57,764 bases of DNA, taken from Thermococcus sp. (lineage in GTDB: Archaea; Methanobacteriota_B; Thermococci; Thermococcales; Thermococcaceae). Below, piece by piece: positions 26,702 to 38,333 of this stretch. The stretch is from assembly GCF_027012695.1 (NCBI RefSeq), contig NZ_JALUYR010000082.1, forward strand, positions 1 to 57,764. Direction: 5' to 3'. Position numbers and translations under genes: made by a program. The notes beneath the pieces were generated by a model. That model was not told the origin of the DNA. It saw only the letters and a list, made by a program, of their open reading frames with translations, and searched no databases. How positions within the stretch are numbered: position 1 is the first letter of the stretch; every line of letters starts with the position of its first letter.

Positions 26702-27256
26702 ATGTCCCTTTTGGAGCTTTTCCTCGAGGCGGGCAGCCTTAAGAAGCTTCCCAGAACCGGCTGGCTCCTCCGCGGGGTTATAAACCCGGAGAGCATAGCG
26801 GATCACAGCTTCAGAACCGCCCTCATAGCCCTATTCCTCGCGGACGAGCTGAGGGCCAAAGGCATTGAAATCGACACCGAGAAGGCCATCAGGATGGCCA
26901 TCCTCCACGATCTGGCCGAGGCCAGGATAACCGACGTTCCGCTCACGGCACAGAAGTATCTGGACAAAGGAAAAGGCGAAAGAGAGGCGTTGATGGAGAT
27001 GCTCTCCTCCATCGGCCGCGGGGACCTCTTGAGTCTCTTTGATGAGTACGAGAACGAGACGAGCATTGAAGGCAAACTCGTCAAGTTCGCGGACAGGATG
27101 GAGATGCTGATTCAGGCCTACGAGTACGAGAAAGCTGGATTCAGGAACCTCGACGAGTTCTGGGGTGCTGTTGAGAAGCTGAGGGAGAACGAGTTATACG
27201 AATATTTTGGAGACCTCATCGAAGATCTGGTGAGGTTAAAGAGAAAGGTTAAATAG
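26702..27256 (+). CDS. HD-domain phosphohydrolase (YfbR/HDDC2-like)
   Basis: 184 aa. The HD metal set is visible: His35 (IADHSFRTA), His69-Asp70 (ILHDLAEA) with Glu73, and a later Asp in KFADRMEML. The pattern fits 5'-deoxynucleotidases of the YfbR/HDDC2 group, which dephosphorylate dNMPs. ATG 26702 follows GAGGTG at six bases; the longer open frame overlaps the previous gene and is not needed. About 200 nt to wtpA follow, containing the wtp promoter. Confidence 0.85.
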   Translation: MSLLELFLEAGSLKKLPRTGWLLRGVINPESIADHSFRTALIALFLADELRAKGIEIDTEKAIRMAILHDLAEARITDVPLTAQKYLDKGKGEREALMEMLSSIGRGDLLSLFDEYENETSIEGKLVKFADRMEMLIQAYEYEKAGFRNLDEFWGAVEKLRENELYEYFGDLIEDLVRLKRKVK

Positions 27257-27407
27257 TTGCAGCACGGTTAGTCGGATCATGATGCAACAATTCTCTTCTC
27301 TCCATTTCAGTCTCTCATCCCCCATTTGTCCAGGGCAGCGTAGTGTGGCGCCGGCGACTTCCCGTAGATTTTGAAACAAACTTGTTGACGTTAATCTTTT
27401 TGTTTGC

Positions 27408-28488
<1,081 letters not shown>

Positions 28489-28527
28489 GCTTTTAGCCCC
28501 TTTCCTCACCCTGGTTCGGTGTATGCC

Positions 28528-29274
28528 ATGAGGCGCGACTACACGCTCTACCTCTTCGCAGCACTCGGGAGTTTCCTGATAGTTTACATAGCCCTCCCCT
28601 TAGCCGTCATTTTCCTCAAACAGGCCTCCGATTGGGAGATGCTCGTTAAAACCCTCCAAGATCCGGCCGTTTTGGATGCCGTCAAAAACTCCCTCCTCAC
28701 TGCGACGGCAACGACCTTCATAGCGCTCCTCTTCGGCGTCCCTTTGGGCTACGTCCTGGCGAGAATGGATTTCCCGGGGAAAAGCGTTGTTCAGGCCCTC
28801 GTTGACGTCCCGATAGTCATCCCCCACTCCGTCGTCGGAATAATGCTCCTCGTGACCTTTTCAAAGGCAATCCTCGACAGCTACACTGGAATAATAGCCG
28901 CCATGCTCTTCGTCTCCGCCTCGTTCACGATAAACGCCGCAAGGGATGGTTTTCTGGCGGTTGACGAAGGACTCGAGCACGTGGCCAGAACCCTTGGGGC
29001 ATCGAGGTTCAGGGTTTTCCTGTCCGTTTCGCTCCCAATGGCCCTCCCTTCTGTGGCCAGCGGCTCGGTGATGACCTGGGCGAGGGCCATAAGCGAGGTC
29101 GGGGCAATACTTATTATAGCCTACTACCCCAAGACGGCACAGGTTCTGGTCCTCGAGTATTTCAACAGTTACGGTCTGAGAGCCGCGAGGCCAATAGCTG
29201 TGATCCTGGTTGCGATGAGCCTGACAATCTTCGTGCTTCTCCGCTGGCTCGTGAGGAGGGGCGGGAATGCTTGA
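28528..29274 (+). CDS. wtpB: Tungstate ABC transporter permease
   Basis: About 248 aa with five to six membrane helices. The permease EAA-like loop is visible as [28 protein letters not shown] 28528 has GGTG six bases upstream; GTG 28519 is in frame but lacks a site. It follows wtpA by 39 nt and overlaps wtpC by 8 nt. Confidence 0.94.
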   Translation: MRRDYTLYLFAALGSFLIVYIALPLAVIFLKQASDWEMLVKTLQDPAVLDAVKNSLLTATATTFIALLFGVPLGYVLARMDFPGKSVVQALVDVPIVIPHSVVGIMLLVTFSKAILDSYTGIIAAMLFVSASFTINAARDGFLAVDEGLEHVARTLGASRFRVFLSVSLPMALPSVASGSVMTWARAISEVGAILIIAYYPKTAQVLVLEYFNSYGLRAARPIAVILVAMSLTIFVLLRWLVRRGGNA

Positions 29275-30301
29275 GGTAATCTCCATCTCCAGGGACTACG
29301 GGGGGTTCCACCTGAGGGACGTAACCTTCGGCGTCGAGAAGGGCGAGCACTTCGTGATCCTTGGCCCGAGCGGCGCTGGAAAGACCGTTCTCCTCGAGGT
29401 GATAGCCGGCATCGTGGAGCCCGACTCCGGGCGGGTTTATCTGAACGGGCGGGACGTGACCGATCTACCCCCAGAAAGGCGAGGTCTGGCTTACATTCCC
29501 CAGAACTATGCTCTCTTTCCTCACATGAGCGTCTACGACAACATAGCCTTTGGGCTGAGACTCCGAAAGCTCCCGAAGACCGAGATAAAGCGGAAAGTCA
29601 GGGAAGTGGCCGGGGTTCTCGGTATAGCCCACCTCCTTAACAGGAAACCGAAAACCCTCAGCGGCGGTGAAGCCCAGCGCGTTGCTATAGCCCGGGCCCT
29701 CGTTATCGAGCCCCCCCTGATCCTCATGGACGAGCCCTTCGCCAACCTCGACGTTCAAACCCGGTCGAAGCTTTTAACCGAGATGAAGCGCTGGAGGAGG
29801 GAACTGGGCTTTACCGCCATTCACGTCACCCACTCCTTCGAGGAGGCCGTCAGTCTGGGCGACCGCGTTGGAGTAATGCTCAAAGGAAGGCTCGTTCAGG
29901 TCGGTTCAGTAGGGGAAGTCTTCTCAAGGCCGGCAAACGAGGAGGTTGCCCGATTTCTGGGTTTTGAGAACATCATCGAGGGGATTGCGGAGGGGAGAAA
30001 GCTACGGGCTGGTGGTCTCGAGATAGAGCTCCCCCTGGAGGTCTCCGGAAGGGTGAGGGTTGGCATAAGACCGGAGGACATGATCCTCTCCGCGGGACCC
30101 ATTGGAAGCTCAGCGAGAAACGAGTTTAGGGCCATCGTTGATTCGATAGAGGAGCTCGGTCCCCTCGTGAGGGTGCACCTCCTCGTTGGGAGGCTCATTC
30201 TGAGGGCCTTCATCACGCGCTCCTCCCTGCTGGAGCTGGGAATAAAACCCGGGGAGAGTGTTTACGTGGGTTTCAAGGCGAGTGCCATTCACATCTTCTG
30301 A
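29267..30301 (+). CDS. wtpC: Tungstate ABC transporter ATP-binding protein
   Basis: 344 aa. Walker A GPSGAGKT at 33-40, Q-loop [12 protein letters not shown], signature [15 protein letters not shown], Walker [13 protein letters not shown] and switch His in HVTHSFEEA are all intact. The C-terminal 110 residues form a TOBE/Mop-like domain ([13 protein letters not shown]) that may sense the oxyanion and inhibit transport. ATG overlaps wtpB. Energises uptake by WtpB. Confidence 0.95.
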   Translation: MLEVISISRDYGGFHLRDVTFGVEKGEHFVILGPSGAGKTVLLEVIAGIVEPDSGRVYLNGRDVTDLPPERRGLAYIPQNYALFPHMSVYDNIAFGLRLRKLPKTEIKRKVREVAGVLGIAHLLNRKPKTLSGGEAQRVAIARALVIEPPLILMDEPFANLDVQTRSKLLTEMKRWRRELGFTAIHVTHSFEEAVSLGDRVGVMLKGRLVQVGSVGEVFSRPANEEVARFLGFENIIEGIAEGRKLRAGGLEIELPLEVSGRVRVGIRPEDMILSAGPIGSSARNEFRAIVDSIEELGPLVRVHLLVGRLILRAFITRSSLLELGIKPGESVYVGFKASAIHIF

Positions 30302-30311
30302 GCTCCGGCGA

Positions 30312-30325
30312 TCGGCTTCCGCCGA
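30312..30325 (+). terminator. Small hairpin after wtpC
   Basis: TCGGC-TTCC-GCCGA forms a perfect 5-bp hairpin 10 nt after the wtpC stop. No long T-run follows directly; the next T-rich stretch is AATTTTTAAG at about 30343-30352, which more likely is the TATA box of the next operon. Confidence 0.35.
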
Positions 30326-30416
30326 CTACAGTCCGAACCCACAAAATTTTTAAGCTTTCCATATTTCGGGTTTTATTGGATATAGTAATTGACATCTGCC
30401 ATCGAGGTGTAGAGGA

Positions 30417-31388
30417 ATGGACGCAAAGGAGTTCAAAGACCTCGCAGAGAACATCGTTGGGGCCATATCATCCGTTTATATCGGCAACGAGCCCGTGGTT
30501 AGAAAGACCCTCGCGGCGGCCCTCGTCAACGGCAACGTTCTCTTTGAGGACTACCCCGGCCTGGGAAAGACGCTACTGGCCAAGGCCTTCGGGAGGGTTC
30601 TGGGGCTCAAATACACCCGCGTCCAGTTCACTCCCGATCTACTCCCGGCCGACATCCTGGGAACCAAGGTATGGCGCCAGAACCTTGGAACCTTCGAGCT
30701 GATAAAGGGGCCAGTCTTCACCAACGTTCTCCTCGCGGACGAGATCAACCGCGCGCCACCGAAGACCCAGTCTGCTCTGCTCGAGGCGATGGAGGAGAGA
30801 CAGGTCACCATCGAGGGAGAGACTTTTTCCCTGGAGAGGCCCTTCTTTGTCATGGCCACCCAGAACCCGATAGAGTTCGAGGGGACCTACCCCCTCCCCG
30901 AGGCCCAGCTCGACCGCTTCCTGGTCAGGCTCCACGTCGGCTACCCCCGAACCGAGGAGGATGAGCTGGCCATCCTGGAGGCTCGCCTGAGCTGGGGAAA
31001 GGACGATCCCACCACCGACCTTAAGCCGGTGATAGACCGGGAGACTTTTATAGAGATGCAGGAGCTCGTGGAGAATGGCGTTTACGTGAGCAGGGACGTT
31101 CTGAGGTACATCGTCAATCTCGTGAGGAACGCCCGGGCCGATTCGAAGGTTGAAGCAGGCCCGAGCCCGAGGGGGGCCATAGCCCTGATGAAGATTGCAA
31201 AGGCAAACGCCCTCCTCGATGGCAGGGACTTTGTGATCCCCGACGACGTCAAGACCCTCGCCATGGACGTCCTTGCCCACAGGGTAGTGATCAAAGCGGA
31301 GTACTCCTTCGAGGGAGTAGGCGGCGAAGATGTTATAAAAGACGCCCTGAAGAAGACCCCCGTCCCCAAGGGAGCTGAGTATGAATGA
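30417..31388 (+). CDS. MoxR-type AAA+ ATPase
   Basis: 323 aa. Walker A is in DYPGLGKTLLAKAF, Walker B in NVLLADEINRAPPKTQSALLEAMEE, sensor 1 in FFVMATQNPIEFEGTYPLPEAQLDRF and sensor 2 in GPSPRGAIALMKIAKA. MoxR ATPases act as chaperones that work with VWA/DUF58 proteins. ATG 30417 follows GAGGTGTAGAGGA. It begins a five-gene cluster; the stop overlaps the next start in ATGA. Confidence 0.94.
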   Translation: MDAKEFKDLAENIVGAISSVYIGNEPVVRKTLAAALVNGNVLFEDYPGLGKTLLAKAFGRVLGLKYTRVQFTPDLLPADILGTKVWRQNLGTFELIKGPVFTNVLLADEINRAPPKTQSALLEAMEERQVTIEGETFSLERPFFVMATQNPIEFEGTYPLPEAQLDRFLVRLHVGYPRTEEDELAILEARLSWGKDDPTTDLKPVIDRETFIEMQELVENGVYVSRDVLRYIVNLVRNARADSKVEAGPSPRGAIALMKIAKANALLDGRDFVIPDDVKTLAMDVLAHRVVIKAEYSFEGVGGEDVIKDALKKTPVPKGAEYE

Positions 31389-33325
31389 GACGGGAGCACG
31401 CGGCCATTCTGCTCTTCTTCCTTATTCTCATCTCAACACTGACCCTGGGCCAAATCTTCGTGTTAGAATCTCCATCCCCTGCGGATCACAGGGAAAAGAC
31501 TCAGCCCCTGATTCACAGCCCCCTCCAGTCCCTCCACAGCAGGAATCAGGCAGAAGAATCCCAAAATAACACCGAGAGGAACAATCATCAGAAAAATCCC
31601 TCTGCCTTAGAACCTCCACGGGATTTCCCAGGCTTCGTTCCACCCAGGAGCGACTTCCGTTTTGTCCCCACGGACGTTGATACCGACTGCCCGGTGGCCG
31701 TACTCCCGGAGGATCCGGAGCTTGTATGCATAAAATCCCCCGCCAGATCGTTGCCGATACTTCCCTGGAAGGATTACGGATACTGGCAGTTAATCGTCTG
31801 GTACCGGGGAAAGTACTACATCCCAATAGTAACGAACGACGGGGACGTCCACACGGTTCAGGGGGTTAACGGGGAGGCAGTGGTTGACACAACCTCGCCG
31901 CTGGTCTTTTCCTCACCCGGGGAGAGCTTCTCGATTCCCTTCTATGTCTCAGGGCCCTATCTCCATATCAACGTGAGCTTCGCCTTCACGGGAAACATCG
32001 TCCGGGTTGGAGAACGCAACGGGAGCGTTCACCTTGAGTACAGGGTGCCTCCCTTCGCGACCCGGGAGGAGATACATCCCACAGGTTACTATCCGTTCTT
32101 TGTCACCGTCGACACCGGAAACCGGACATACGCTCTCCTCAGCTGGGTTGCCTTTCTGAAGAAGCCGGTTGTTGAGATCACCAATTATTCGAAGAAACTC
32201 GCTGGAAACGGGGACCTGCCGGTTGAGGTATCCGGCAGGGTTTACTACCCCGACGGAATGCCCGTCCCCATGGGGAGGGTCTGGGTCACGGTGAACAGGA
32301 GCAAGGGGACGAAGGGTTTTATCATAGGCTATGGAAAGGTCAGCAACGGCAGGTTCACCGTCAGGGGCGTCGTTACCTCATCCATACCCCCCGGCAGCTA
32401 CCACATCATAGCCCACTACCGCGGCTATCCCGCGGCCCCCTCAAACAGCGACCCCGAACTCTTGATAAGGAGGAGACCCGAGATAGAGGCATCGCTGAGA
32501 AACGATACCCTCATTATCAGGGTGCACTGGCGCAGCGTTCCGCTCGCAAACAGAAGCCTTACGGTGACGGTTGGCAACTCCACCTTCACCCTGAGGACAG
32601 ACGAAAGGGGATTCGCAAGACTCCATCCAATACCGGCCGGAGGGAAGAAAATCCTGATTTCATATCCGGGCGACAGGTTATATCTCCCCGTGGAAAAAAC
32701 CGTCGTTCTCTCCCGGGGGGGAGAAAATGGACTGAAGATCTCCGTTAACAGGACCATCCTGACCCAGGTTTCCATCGGACTCTCTCTGGTTCTTCTTCTC
32801 GTCCTCGTGGTGACAGGCAGGAGCAGGCTTCACCTCAACCCGGGTCTGAAACTTTCCCCGCCCTCCCTCAAATACTCTAAAACGTCCGTTCAGTTTATCG
32901 AACCCAGGAGGAGGGTCTTCCTACCGGACGAGATCGTACCCGTTGTCCTGTCGGAGAAGGCCGAACTGACTGTCGATGGCAAGAACCTGGGTGCGGACGA
33001 GCGGTTCGAACTGAGACTGCCGCCCGGGAGACACCTCCTGCGGGCCGGGAGTGAAGAGATCGAGCTTCATATACTCCCACCCAAGGAAGCGGTTGTGGAT
33101 CTCTACGAGCAGCATTTCCTCCCCTTCGTGAGATCCCTCGGGATCCAAACGCGGGAGCGAACCCCTCTGGAGATCGCCGGGGCCCTCGTCAGAAAGGGCA
33201 TCGCGGAGGAACCCGTCCTCACGATAACGCGAACGTTGGTCCTGGCCAAGTACTCCGAAAGACCCGTCGGAAAGGACGACTTCTGGAGGATGGTGGATTC
33301 CCTGGAGAAGCTGGGGGTGCTGTGA
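31385..33325 (+). CDS. Large surface protein with C-terminal DUF4129-like domain
   Basis: 646 aa. An N-terminal signal anchor (about 7-24) leads to a long extracellular part of beta-sandwich character with many N-x-S/T sites (NVSF, NGSV, NRTY). A second membrane helix lies at about 457-480. The cytoplasmic end (about 560-646) resembles DUF4129: PLEIAGALVRKGIAEEP and LAKYSERPVGKDDFWRMV. Such proteins are regularly found with MoxR and DUF58. It overlaps moxR by 4 nt and abuts the next ATG. Substrate or partner outside the cell unknown. Confidence 0.8.
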   Translation: MRREHAAILLFFLILISTLTLGQIFVLESPSPADHREKTQPLIHSPLQSLHSRNQAEESQNNTERNNHQKNPSALEPPRDFPGFVPPRSDFRFVPTDVDTDCPVAVLPEDPELVCIKSPARSLPILPWKDYGYWQLIVWYRGKYYIPIVTNDGDVHTVQGVNGEAVVDTTSPLVFSSPGESFSIPFYVSGPYLHINVSFAFTGNIVRVGERNGSVHLEYRVPPFATREEIHPTGYYPFFVTVDTGNRTYALLSWVAFLKKPVVEITNYSKKLAGNGDLPVEVSGRVYYPDGMPVPMGRVWVTVNRSKGTKGFIIGYGKVSNGRFTVRGVVTSSIPPGSYHIIAHYRGYPAAPSNSDPELLIRRRPEIEASLRNDTLIIRVHWRSVPLANRSLTVTVGNSTFTLRTDERGFARLHPIPAGGKKILISYPGDRLYLPVEKTVVLSRGGENGLKISVNRTILTQVSIGLSLVLLLVLVVTGRSRLHLNPGLKLSPPSLKYSKTSVQFIEPRRRVFLPDEIVPVVLSEKAELTVDGKNLGADERFELRLPPGRHLLRAGSEEIELHILPPKEAVVDLYEQHFLPFVRSLGIQTRERTPLEIAGALVRKGIAEEPVLTITRTLVLAKYSERPVGKDDFWRMVDSLEKLGVL

Positions 33326-34132
33326 ATGGCGAAGCTGAGGGATCTGAAATCTGCGGCGAGCAGCTTTCTCATGTGGACGGTCATGGCGACAATGTTCACG
33401 AAGGGAATCCTGGTACCGATCATCTTCGGCATAGGCGGTTTGATCCTCTGGGCCTCCCACCGAGCAAGGCGGAGGGAGGACCTCCTGGTTCGGGCAGCGG
33501 GGTTCATGGTAATGGCACTCGCCTCCCTCCTCGCCGGCGACGGCTGGCTGACCCGCTTTCTGGCGCTGTCCTTTGGGGGTGTCAGCATCGCCTACCTTAT
33601 GGTTTACGCCTTCTACCGACTAACCGGAAGCGACTTCCTGGAGAGGTACTTTCTGGTCCTGGCGGGTTCCGTGGTGCTCTCGGCCCTCCTGGCCTCGTAC
33701 CCCCACCCAGGAACGGTCCTGTTTGCGCTGTTCTACCTCCTCGTTGCATCGGCGATAGTTTACCTTACCTACCTCACGGTCACCTACGTCTCAGCCAGAA
33801 TCGGGAAGGTTGAGCTGGATCCCCTACCCCCAACCAGCCCGAACCCCAAGGAGGACGCCTATACACTGGATCTCAGGAGGGTGGTCAGGGCCTTCGTTGA
33901 AAAGGGTGACAAAACCCCCCTGCTGGTGTTCATCCTGAGACACTCTCCCCGGGGCGTTCTGGATGTTCACCTTGAGAGGGCTATCCGACCCCTGGTGGAG
34001 TACCGGCCCCCAACCAATCCCCTGGCTCCCCCCTGGCTCGAGGAGAAGAGGGCACTTGAGGAAGTAAGGAGGAGGAAGAAACTCGTCGAGGAGATTCTCA
34101 AGTCCATTGAGAGTCTGGAGGGGTTGGAGTGA
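33326..34132 (+). CDS. Membrane protein of the MoxR cluster
   Basis: 268 aa. Five to six membrane helices fill residues 15-165, followed by a cytoplasmic region of about 100 residues rich in charge (KRALEEVRRRKKLVEEILKSIESLEGLE). It starts directly after the previous stop and overlaps the DUF58 gene by 4 nt. I do not recognise a named family; position argues for a subunit of the same membrane complex. Confidence 0.75.
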   Translation: MAKLRDLKSAASSFLMWTVMATMFTKGILVPIIFGIGGLILWASHRARRREDLLVRAAGFMVMALASLLAGDGWLTRFLALSFGGVSIAYLMVYAFYRLTGSDFLERYFLVLAGSVVLSALLASYPHPGTVLFALFYLLVASAIVYLTYLTVTYVSARIGKVELDPLPPTSPNPKEDAYTLDLRRVVRAFVEKGDKTPLLVFILRHSPRGVLDVHLERAIRPLVEYRPPTNPLAPPWLEEKRALEEVRRRKKLVEEILKSIESLEGLE

Positions 34133-35388
34133 GGGCGTTGAACCTTCTGATCTACGCAACGCTCCTGCCCTTCGCCGCCGCGCTCCTGACGGGAATTCCG
34201 GGATTCGCCTACATGAGTCTAATCCCGGCCGCAGTCCTCTCCTACGGCATACTGACAGATCCTCCATCCGGCATTTCAGGAGAGAAGACCGTTGAGAGAA
34301 CGAAGCTGGGAGTCGGTGAGAGTACCAGAGTGCGGGTCAGTCTCCGGATCGAGGAGGGCGCCGGCATCGTTCAGGTATCAGACGTGATTCCGCCCGGTTT
34401 TGAGATCACGCGCGGCAGCAACAGGCGGATCTTTTTCAAGCGCCCTGAAAAGCCCCTGGAGGTCGTTTACGAGTACGAGATAAGGGCCCTCAAAAGGGGG
34501 AGGCACGTCCTGTCTCCCGTGGAGGTCATCGGCGTGGATCCCCTCCGCGTTGGAATGAGATCCTATGCCATCCTTGGCAATGAGATTGACATCGAGGTTG
34601 CCCCCAGCTTCGTGCCCGTGAAAAGGCTCGTGACCAGAAAGCTCCGCACAAGGGAGGGCAGACCCTCCTCCCACCTCTCGAGAATGGGCCCGGTTTCCAC
34701 GGATTTCAGGGAGATCAGGGAGTACCACCCAGGGGATCCCCTCAGAGTCATCAACTGGAAGGCCACGGCCAGGCTGAACGAACCCCTTGTCAACGAATAC
34801 GAACCGGAGGGCAGGGCGCGGGTCATGATCTACCTCGACACCACCGAGAACATGGGCGTTGGGACCGCAGTCAACGGGGGGCTCGAGTCGGCGGTTGGAC
34901 TAACCCTCTCCATTATAGCCTTTCTCCTCAAGAGCGACTTCAGGGTTGGCCTCTACCTCGTTGGCTCCAGGAGGTTCGAGACCCCTAGAACGGGGATTCA
35001 GGCCCTCTCGACCTTTGCAAAGCTCCTCCTTCACGCCGGCCCGTCCATATCGGGAGAATCCTTCCCACTAGCCGTCGAGCGTTCTCGGGCCCTCCTGGAG
35101 GGAGGCTCAACGGTTTCGCTCTTTGTGACCAACCTCACACCCTACACCGTCGATGAGATATCCCGGGCTGTGGAGAGAGCCGCCAGATTCACCGGGAAGG
35201 GGACGATCGTTGTGGACGTTAACCCCTATCACCAGATTGACGGAATCGTCGGTTCCCTCACCGCACTCCAGAAGAGGGCCCTTGCCGAGAAACTGGGCGT
35301 TCCAGTCGTCCACTGGAATCCCGCCGGGGAGAGCCTCCCTGCGGGGGTTAAAAAGGTCCTCTGGGTGATGCTGAATGGTAAAATCTAA
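34129..35388 (+). CDS. DUF58 (VWA-like) protein
   Basis: 419 aa. Two N-terminal membrane helices (about 5-22, 24-42), a beta-sandwich domain (60-160) and the DUF58 core with REYHPGDPLRVINWKATARLNEPLVNEYEPEG. The VWA-like part follows with MIYLDTTENMGVG, a DxxxN variant of the MIDAS DxSxS motif, so metal binding is uncertain. DUF58 proteins are usual clients of MoxR. The start is GTG 34129, overlapping the previous stop; the end overlaps the next gene by 14 nt. Confidence 0.9.
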   Translation: MRALNLLIYATLLPFAAALLTGIPGFAYMSLIPAAVLSYGILTDPPSGISGEKTVERTKLGVGESTRVRVSLRIEEGAGIVQVSDVIPPGFEITRGSNRRIFFKRPEKPLEVVYEYEIRALKRGRHVLSPVEVIGVDPLRVGMRSYAILGNEIDIEVAPSFVPVKRLVTRKLRTREGRPSSHLSRMGPVSTDFREIREYHPGDPLRVINWKATARLNEPLVNEYEPEGRARVMIYLDTTENMGVGTAVNGGLESAVGLTLSIIAFLLKSDFRVGLYLVGSRRFETPRTGIQALSTFAKLLLHAGPSISGESFPLAVERSRALLEGGSTVSLFVTNLTPYTVDEISRAVERAARFTGKGTIVVDVNPYHQIDGIVGSLTALQKRALAEKLGVPVVHWNPAGESLPAGVKKVLWVMLNGKI

Positions 35389-36271
35389 CCGGATAAGGCT
35401 CCTCAGGATTCTCGTTCCCCTGGTGGCCTCGATCCCACTGGCCTGGTCCCTATCAACAACCTGGATCGGCGAGCTGGTCCTGTCGATGTTCCGTCCAGTC
35501 GTTGACACCACCGATCCCCTGCCCCTCATGCTTCTCCTAACCGGGACGCTCTCCATCATCGGTTCCCTGGCTGTCGAGAGCGTCTTCAAGCTGGTCCTGG
35601 CCCAGCTTCTGCTTTTCATGATCCCCACCCTCTGGGGAACCCCCCTTTCCGCCTTGAAGGGCTACACCCTCGGGGGAATACTCTTTTCCATCCTCCTGAT
35701 TCTGGCCTACTATCTCGAGCCATACTCCGGGGGTGGGAGTTTCACCGGGGACGATGATTCCTTGATTGCTCCAACTCTAACGATTCTCGCCCTTCCTATT
35801 GTCGCTGGAACGGGGTTCCTTATTTTGATACTTTACTGGAGCGATCTGGGATCCCGGCCTCCGAACCTGCTCCCCCTCTGGATTCTGCTGCCCCTCCTCG
35901 TTGGTATTGCGGCCCTGATATCCGCAGGGTACGCTATGAAGAGGGCCAAAAACACCGGGGAGGAGGTTCTCAACCGCCTGATCCTGAGAACCGTCATGAC
36001 CGCGGGCGATACCTTCAGGGTGGAGCCACTGGCCATGGACGGGAGGTCGGTCTCACTGGCCCTTCAGGGAGGCAGCCCGGTCCGGAGGCCCCTGCTCCTG
36101 ACCCTGGATCTGGAGTATGCCCCAACATTCGTGATGCTCCGCTCACCATGGGAGTCGCGGATGCTGACCAAAAAGTATGAATGGGTGGAGAATGGGGTAC
36201 GGTACGTCGTGTACTCGGACACTACGTCCCGTGCTTCCAGCTCTCAAGATATTCCCTCTGCTCTTCAGTGA
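35375..36271 (+). CDS. Membrane protein, last gene of the MoxR cluster
   Basis: 298 aa with about six membrane helices (near 12-32, 50-65, 70-88, 95-112, 130-152, 165-185), then a soluble C-terminal part beginning [17 protein letters not shown]. Family not recognised. The ATG lies inside the DUF58 end. Its own last 50 nt overlap the 3' end of the convergent SAH hydrolase gene, an unusually long tail-to-tail overlap. Confidence 0.75.
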   Translation: MVKSNRIRLLRILVPLVASIPLAWSLSTTWIGELVLSMFRPVVDTTDPLPLMLLLTGTLSIIGSLAVESVFKLVLAQLLLFMIPTLWGTPLSALKGYTLGGILFSILLILAYYLEPYSGGGSFTGDDDSLIAPTLTILALPIVAGTGFLILILYWSDLGSRPPNLLPLWILLPLLVGIAALISAGYAMKRAKNTGEEVLNRLILRTVMTAGDTFRVEPLAMDGRSVSLALQGGSPVRRPLLLTLDLEYAPTFVMLRSPWESRMLTKKYEWVENGVRYVVYSDTTSRASSSQDIPSALQ

Positions 36272-37487
36272 GCTCCTCTATTTTTATTCCCATTGAGCTC
36301 AGCTTAATCCTCGCCACCATCTCGTCAATTTCCCTCGGGAGCACGTAGACCTTGGGGTCGAGCTTATCATGATTGTCCTTGATGTATTCGGCGGCTTTCG
36401 CCTGAAGGGCAAAGCTCATGTCCATTATCTCCGCCGGATGGCCGTCTGCGGCCGCAAGATTTACGAGCCTTCCATCCGCCAGGAGGTAGAGCCTCCTTCC
36501 GTCGGCCATCCTGTACTCCCTGATGTTGGGTCTTACCTCGTGTATCTCGACGGCCAGGGCCTCCAGGTCAGGCTTTGAAATTTCAACGTCGAAGTGACCC
36601 GCGTTGGCCAGTATTACGCCGTCCTTCATGAGTTCAAAGTGCTCCCTGCGAATACAGTTTATGTTGCCTGTTGATGTCACGAATATGTCCCCCATCCCGG
36701 CCGCGTCCCTCATATTCATCACGAGGAAACCATCCATCCTCGCCTCCAGGGCTCTAATCGGGTCAACCTCGACCACTATAACGGTGGCCCCCAGCCCCCT
36801 GGCCCTCATCGCTATCCCGCGACCGCACCAGCCGTAGCCGACGACCACAACGTTTTTTCCAGCAACCAGCAGGTTCGTCGTCCTTATTATACCGTCCCAG
36901 GTTGACTGTCCGGTTCCGTAGCGGTTGTCGAAAAGGTATTTGGTGTAGCTGTCGTTGACCGCTATGACTGGAAACCTGAGGACGCCGTCCCTCTCCATGG
37001 CGCGAAGCCTTATCACCCCCGTTGTCGTTTCCTCGCTCGCGCCCCAGATTTCGTCTATGAGTTCCTGTCTCTCGCGGTGGACGGTGCTTATCATGTCCGC
37101 TCCGTCGTCTATGATGATGTTCGGCCTTATGTCTAACGCTTTATGCATATTCTCGTAGTACTCCTCCCTGCTCTCTCCCCTCACGGCGTAAACTTTGATC
37201 CCAGCCTTCGCCAGTGCCGCAACCACATCATCCTGCGTTGAAAGAGGATTGCTCGCCGCCGCGGAAACTTCGGCACCGCCCTCCTTAAGCGTCAGGAGGA
37301 GGAAGGCCGTCTTCATCTCGAGGTGGAGCGTCGTGGCTATTCTGATGCCCTTGAAGGGCTTCCTCTTCTCGAAATCCTTCCGTATGCTCTGGAGAACAGG
37401 CATGAAACGGGATACCCAGTCTATCTTTTTCTCCCCGCTGGGAGCAAGGGATATGTCCTTAACACAGTAGTCCTTCGTGCAGTCCAT
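36222..37487 (-). CDS. ahcY: S-adenosylhomocysteine hydrolase
   Basis: 421 aa. It cleaves S-adenosylhomocysteine to adenosine and homocysteine, or inosine-type products in related archaea, restoring the methyl cycle. Clear motifs: [43 protein letters not shown] with the lysine/aspartate site, and the NAD-binding loop [20 protein letters not shown]. The C-terminal [22 protein letters not shown] helps close the NAD site of the neighbour subunit; like other archaeal forms it lacks the Lys-Tyr extension of eukaryotic enzymes. ATG 37487 follows GGTGG. Confidence 0.96.
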   Translation of the reverse strand: MDCTKDYCVKDISLAPSGEKKIDWVSRFMPVLQSIRKDFEKRKPFKGIRIATTLHLEMKTAFLLLTLKEGGAEVSAAASNPLSTQDDVVAALAKAGIKVYAVRGESREEYYENMHKALDIRPNIIIDDGADMISTVHRERQELIDEIWGASEETTTGVIRLRAMERDGVLRFPVIAVNDSYTKYLFDNRYGTGQSTWDGIIRTTNLLVAGKNVVVVGYGWCGRGIAMRARGLGATVIVVEVDPIRALEARMDGFLVMNMRDAAGMGDIFVTSTGNINCIRREHFELMKDGVILANAGHFDVEISKPDLEALAVEIHEVRPNIREYRMADGRRLYLLADGRLVNLAAADGHPAEIMDMSFALQAKAAEYIKDNHDKLDPKVYVLPREIDEMVARIKLSSMGIKIEELTEEQREYLESWKHGT

Positions 37488-37516
37488 GGTACCACCGGGG
37501 ATGCTAGAGAAAGCAG

Positions 37517-37549
37517 TCTTAAAAGCCCTCCGAAGTGCGAAAGGCTTTT
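37517..37549. promoter_or_regulatory. ahcY promoter with inverted repeat
   Basis: AAAAGCC (37521-37527) and GGCTTTT (37543-37549) form a 7-bp inverted repeat over the minus-strand TATA-like CTTTTAAGA (about 37517-37525), between the divergent ahcY and metallo-beta-lactamase genes. It may be an operator shared by both genes. Confidence 0.35.
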
Positions 37550-37574
37550 GAGGTTGGCCTCCCCCCTTCTCACC

Positions 37575-38309
37575 ATGGCCGTGGATTACCCCTGCGTCAG
37601 GAAGGTAAAGGAGGGCCTCTACAAGATAAAGCCCGGCAGGTACTCGGCCTTTTCATACCTGATAACGGGCGACATAAATGTGCTCATAGATACAGGCCTT
37701 ATGAGTGACTACCCGAGGCTTGAGGAGGGTCTCTTTGAGCTTGGACTTAAGCCGGGCGATATTGACATCGTCCTCAACACCCACGAGCACTGCGATCACG
37801 TCGGGGGAAACCTCTACCTCCAGGAGAGCTCGCTCATTGGCGCCTACAAGTACTCCGCGGTGAAGATACTCTACGGCGACGACGAGGTCATGCGGTGTCG
37901 CCATCATGGGGAACAGTTTCCGGGAAGTAAAGTTCACCTCTGGCTCAACAACGCCGACATAATCAACGCGGGCTCGTGGATTCTCAAGGTTATCCACACG
38001 CCGGGCCACACCTCCGGGAGCATGTGCCTCTACGAACCTGGGAGGAGGATACTCTTCTCGGGGGACACACTCTTCGCCAAAGGGACGGTCTCAAACATCT
38101 ACGACTCCGGAAGTCTTGGAGAGTACTTTAACTCCCTCCGTCTGCTCAAAACGCTTAAGATAGACCTCCTCCTGCCCGGTCACGGCTGGGAATCGAGGAA
38201 CGTCGAGCGCGACATCGAGCTGACGATAGAGAAGGTGATCCAGCGCTTTCCAAACCGGAAGTATCTCCTCCGGCTCCTCGGGGGGGACGGTAAGGCTTAT
38301 ATGGAATGA
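37575..38309 (+). CDS. Metallo-beta-lactamase fold hydrolase
   Basis: 244 aa. Zinc motifs: [11 protein letters not shown], the [13 protein letters not shown] strand with its His, [11 protein letters not shown] with the bridging Asp, and LLPGHGWES. In the first motif the usual H-x-H-x-D-H reads H-E-H-C-D-H, so all ligands are present. It is closest to the glyoxalase II-like branch; substrate unknown. ATG 37575 is the first in-frame start outside the divergent gene. Confidence 0.88.
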   Translation: MAVDYPCVRKVKEGLYKIKPGRYSAFSYLITGDINVLIDTGLMSDYPRLEEGLFELGLKPGDIDIVLNTHEHCDHVGGNLYLQESSLIGAYKYSAVKILYGDDEVMRCRHHGEQFPGSKVHLWLNNADIINAGSWILKVIHTPGHTSGSMCLYEPGRRILFSGDTLFAKGTVSNIYDSGSLGEYFNSLRLLKTLKIDLLLPGHGWESRNVERDIELTIEKVIQRFPNRKYLLRLLGGDGKAYME

Positions 38310-38333
38310 CTTCCCCCAGATTTTGGTGGGTGT

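Noticed and set aside
30375..30402. Sequence beginning ATTGGATATA resembles the left arm of the Pyrococcus dif site
   Set aside because: Only the left 10 bases match the site as I remember it; the right arm is not there, and the stretch is part of the moxR promoter region.
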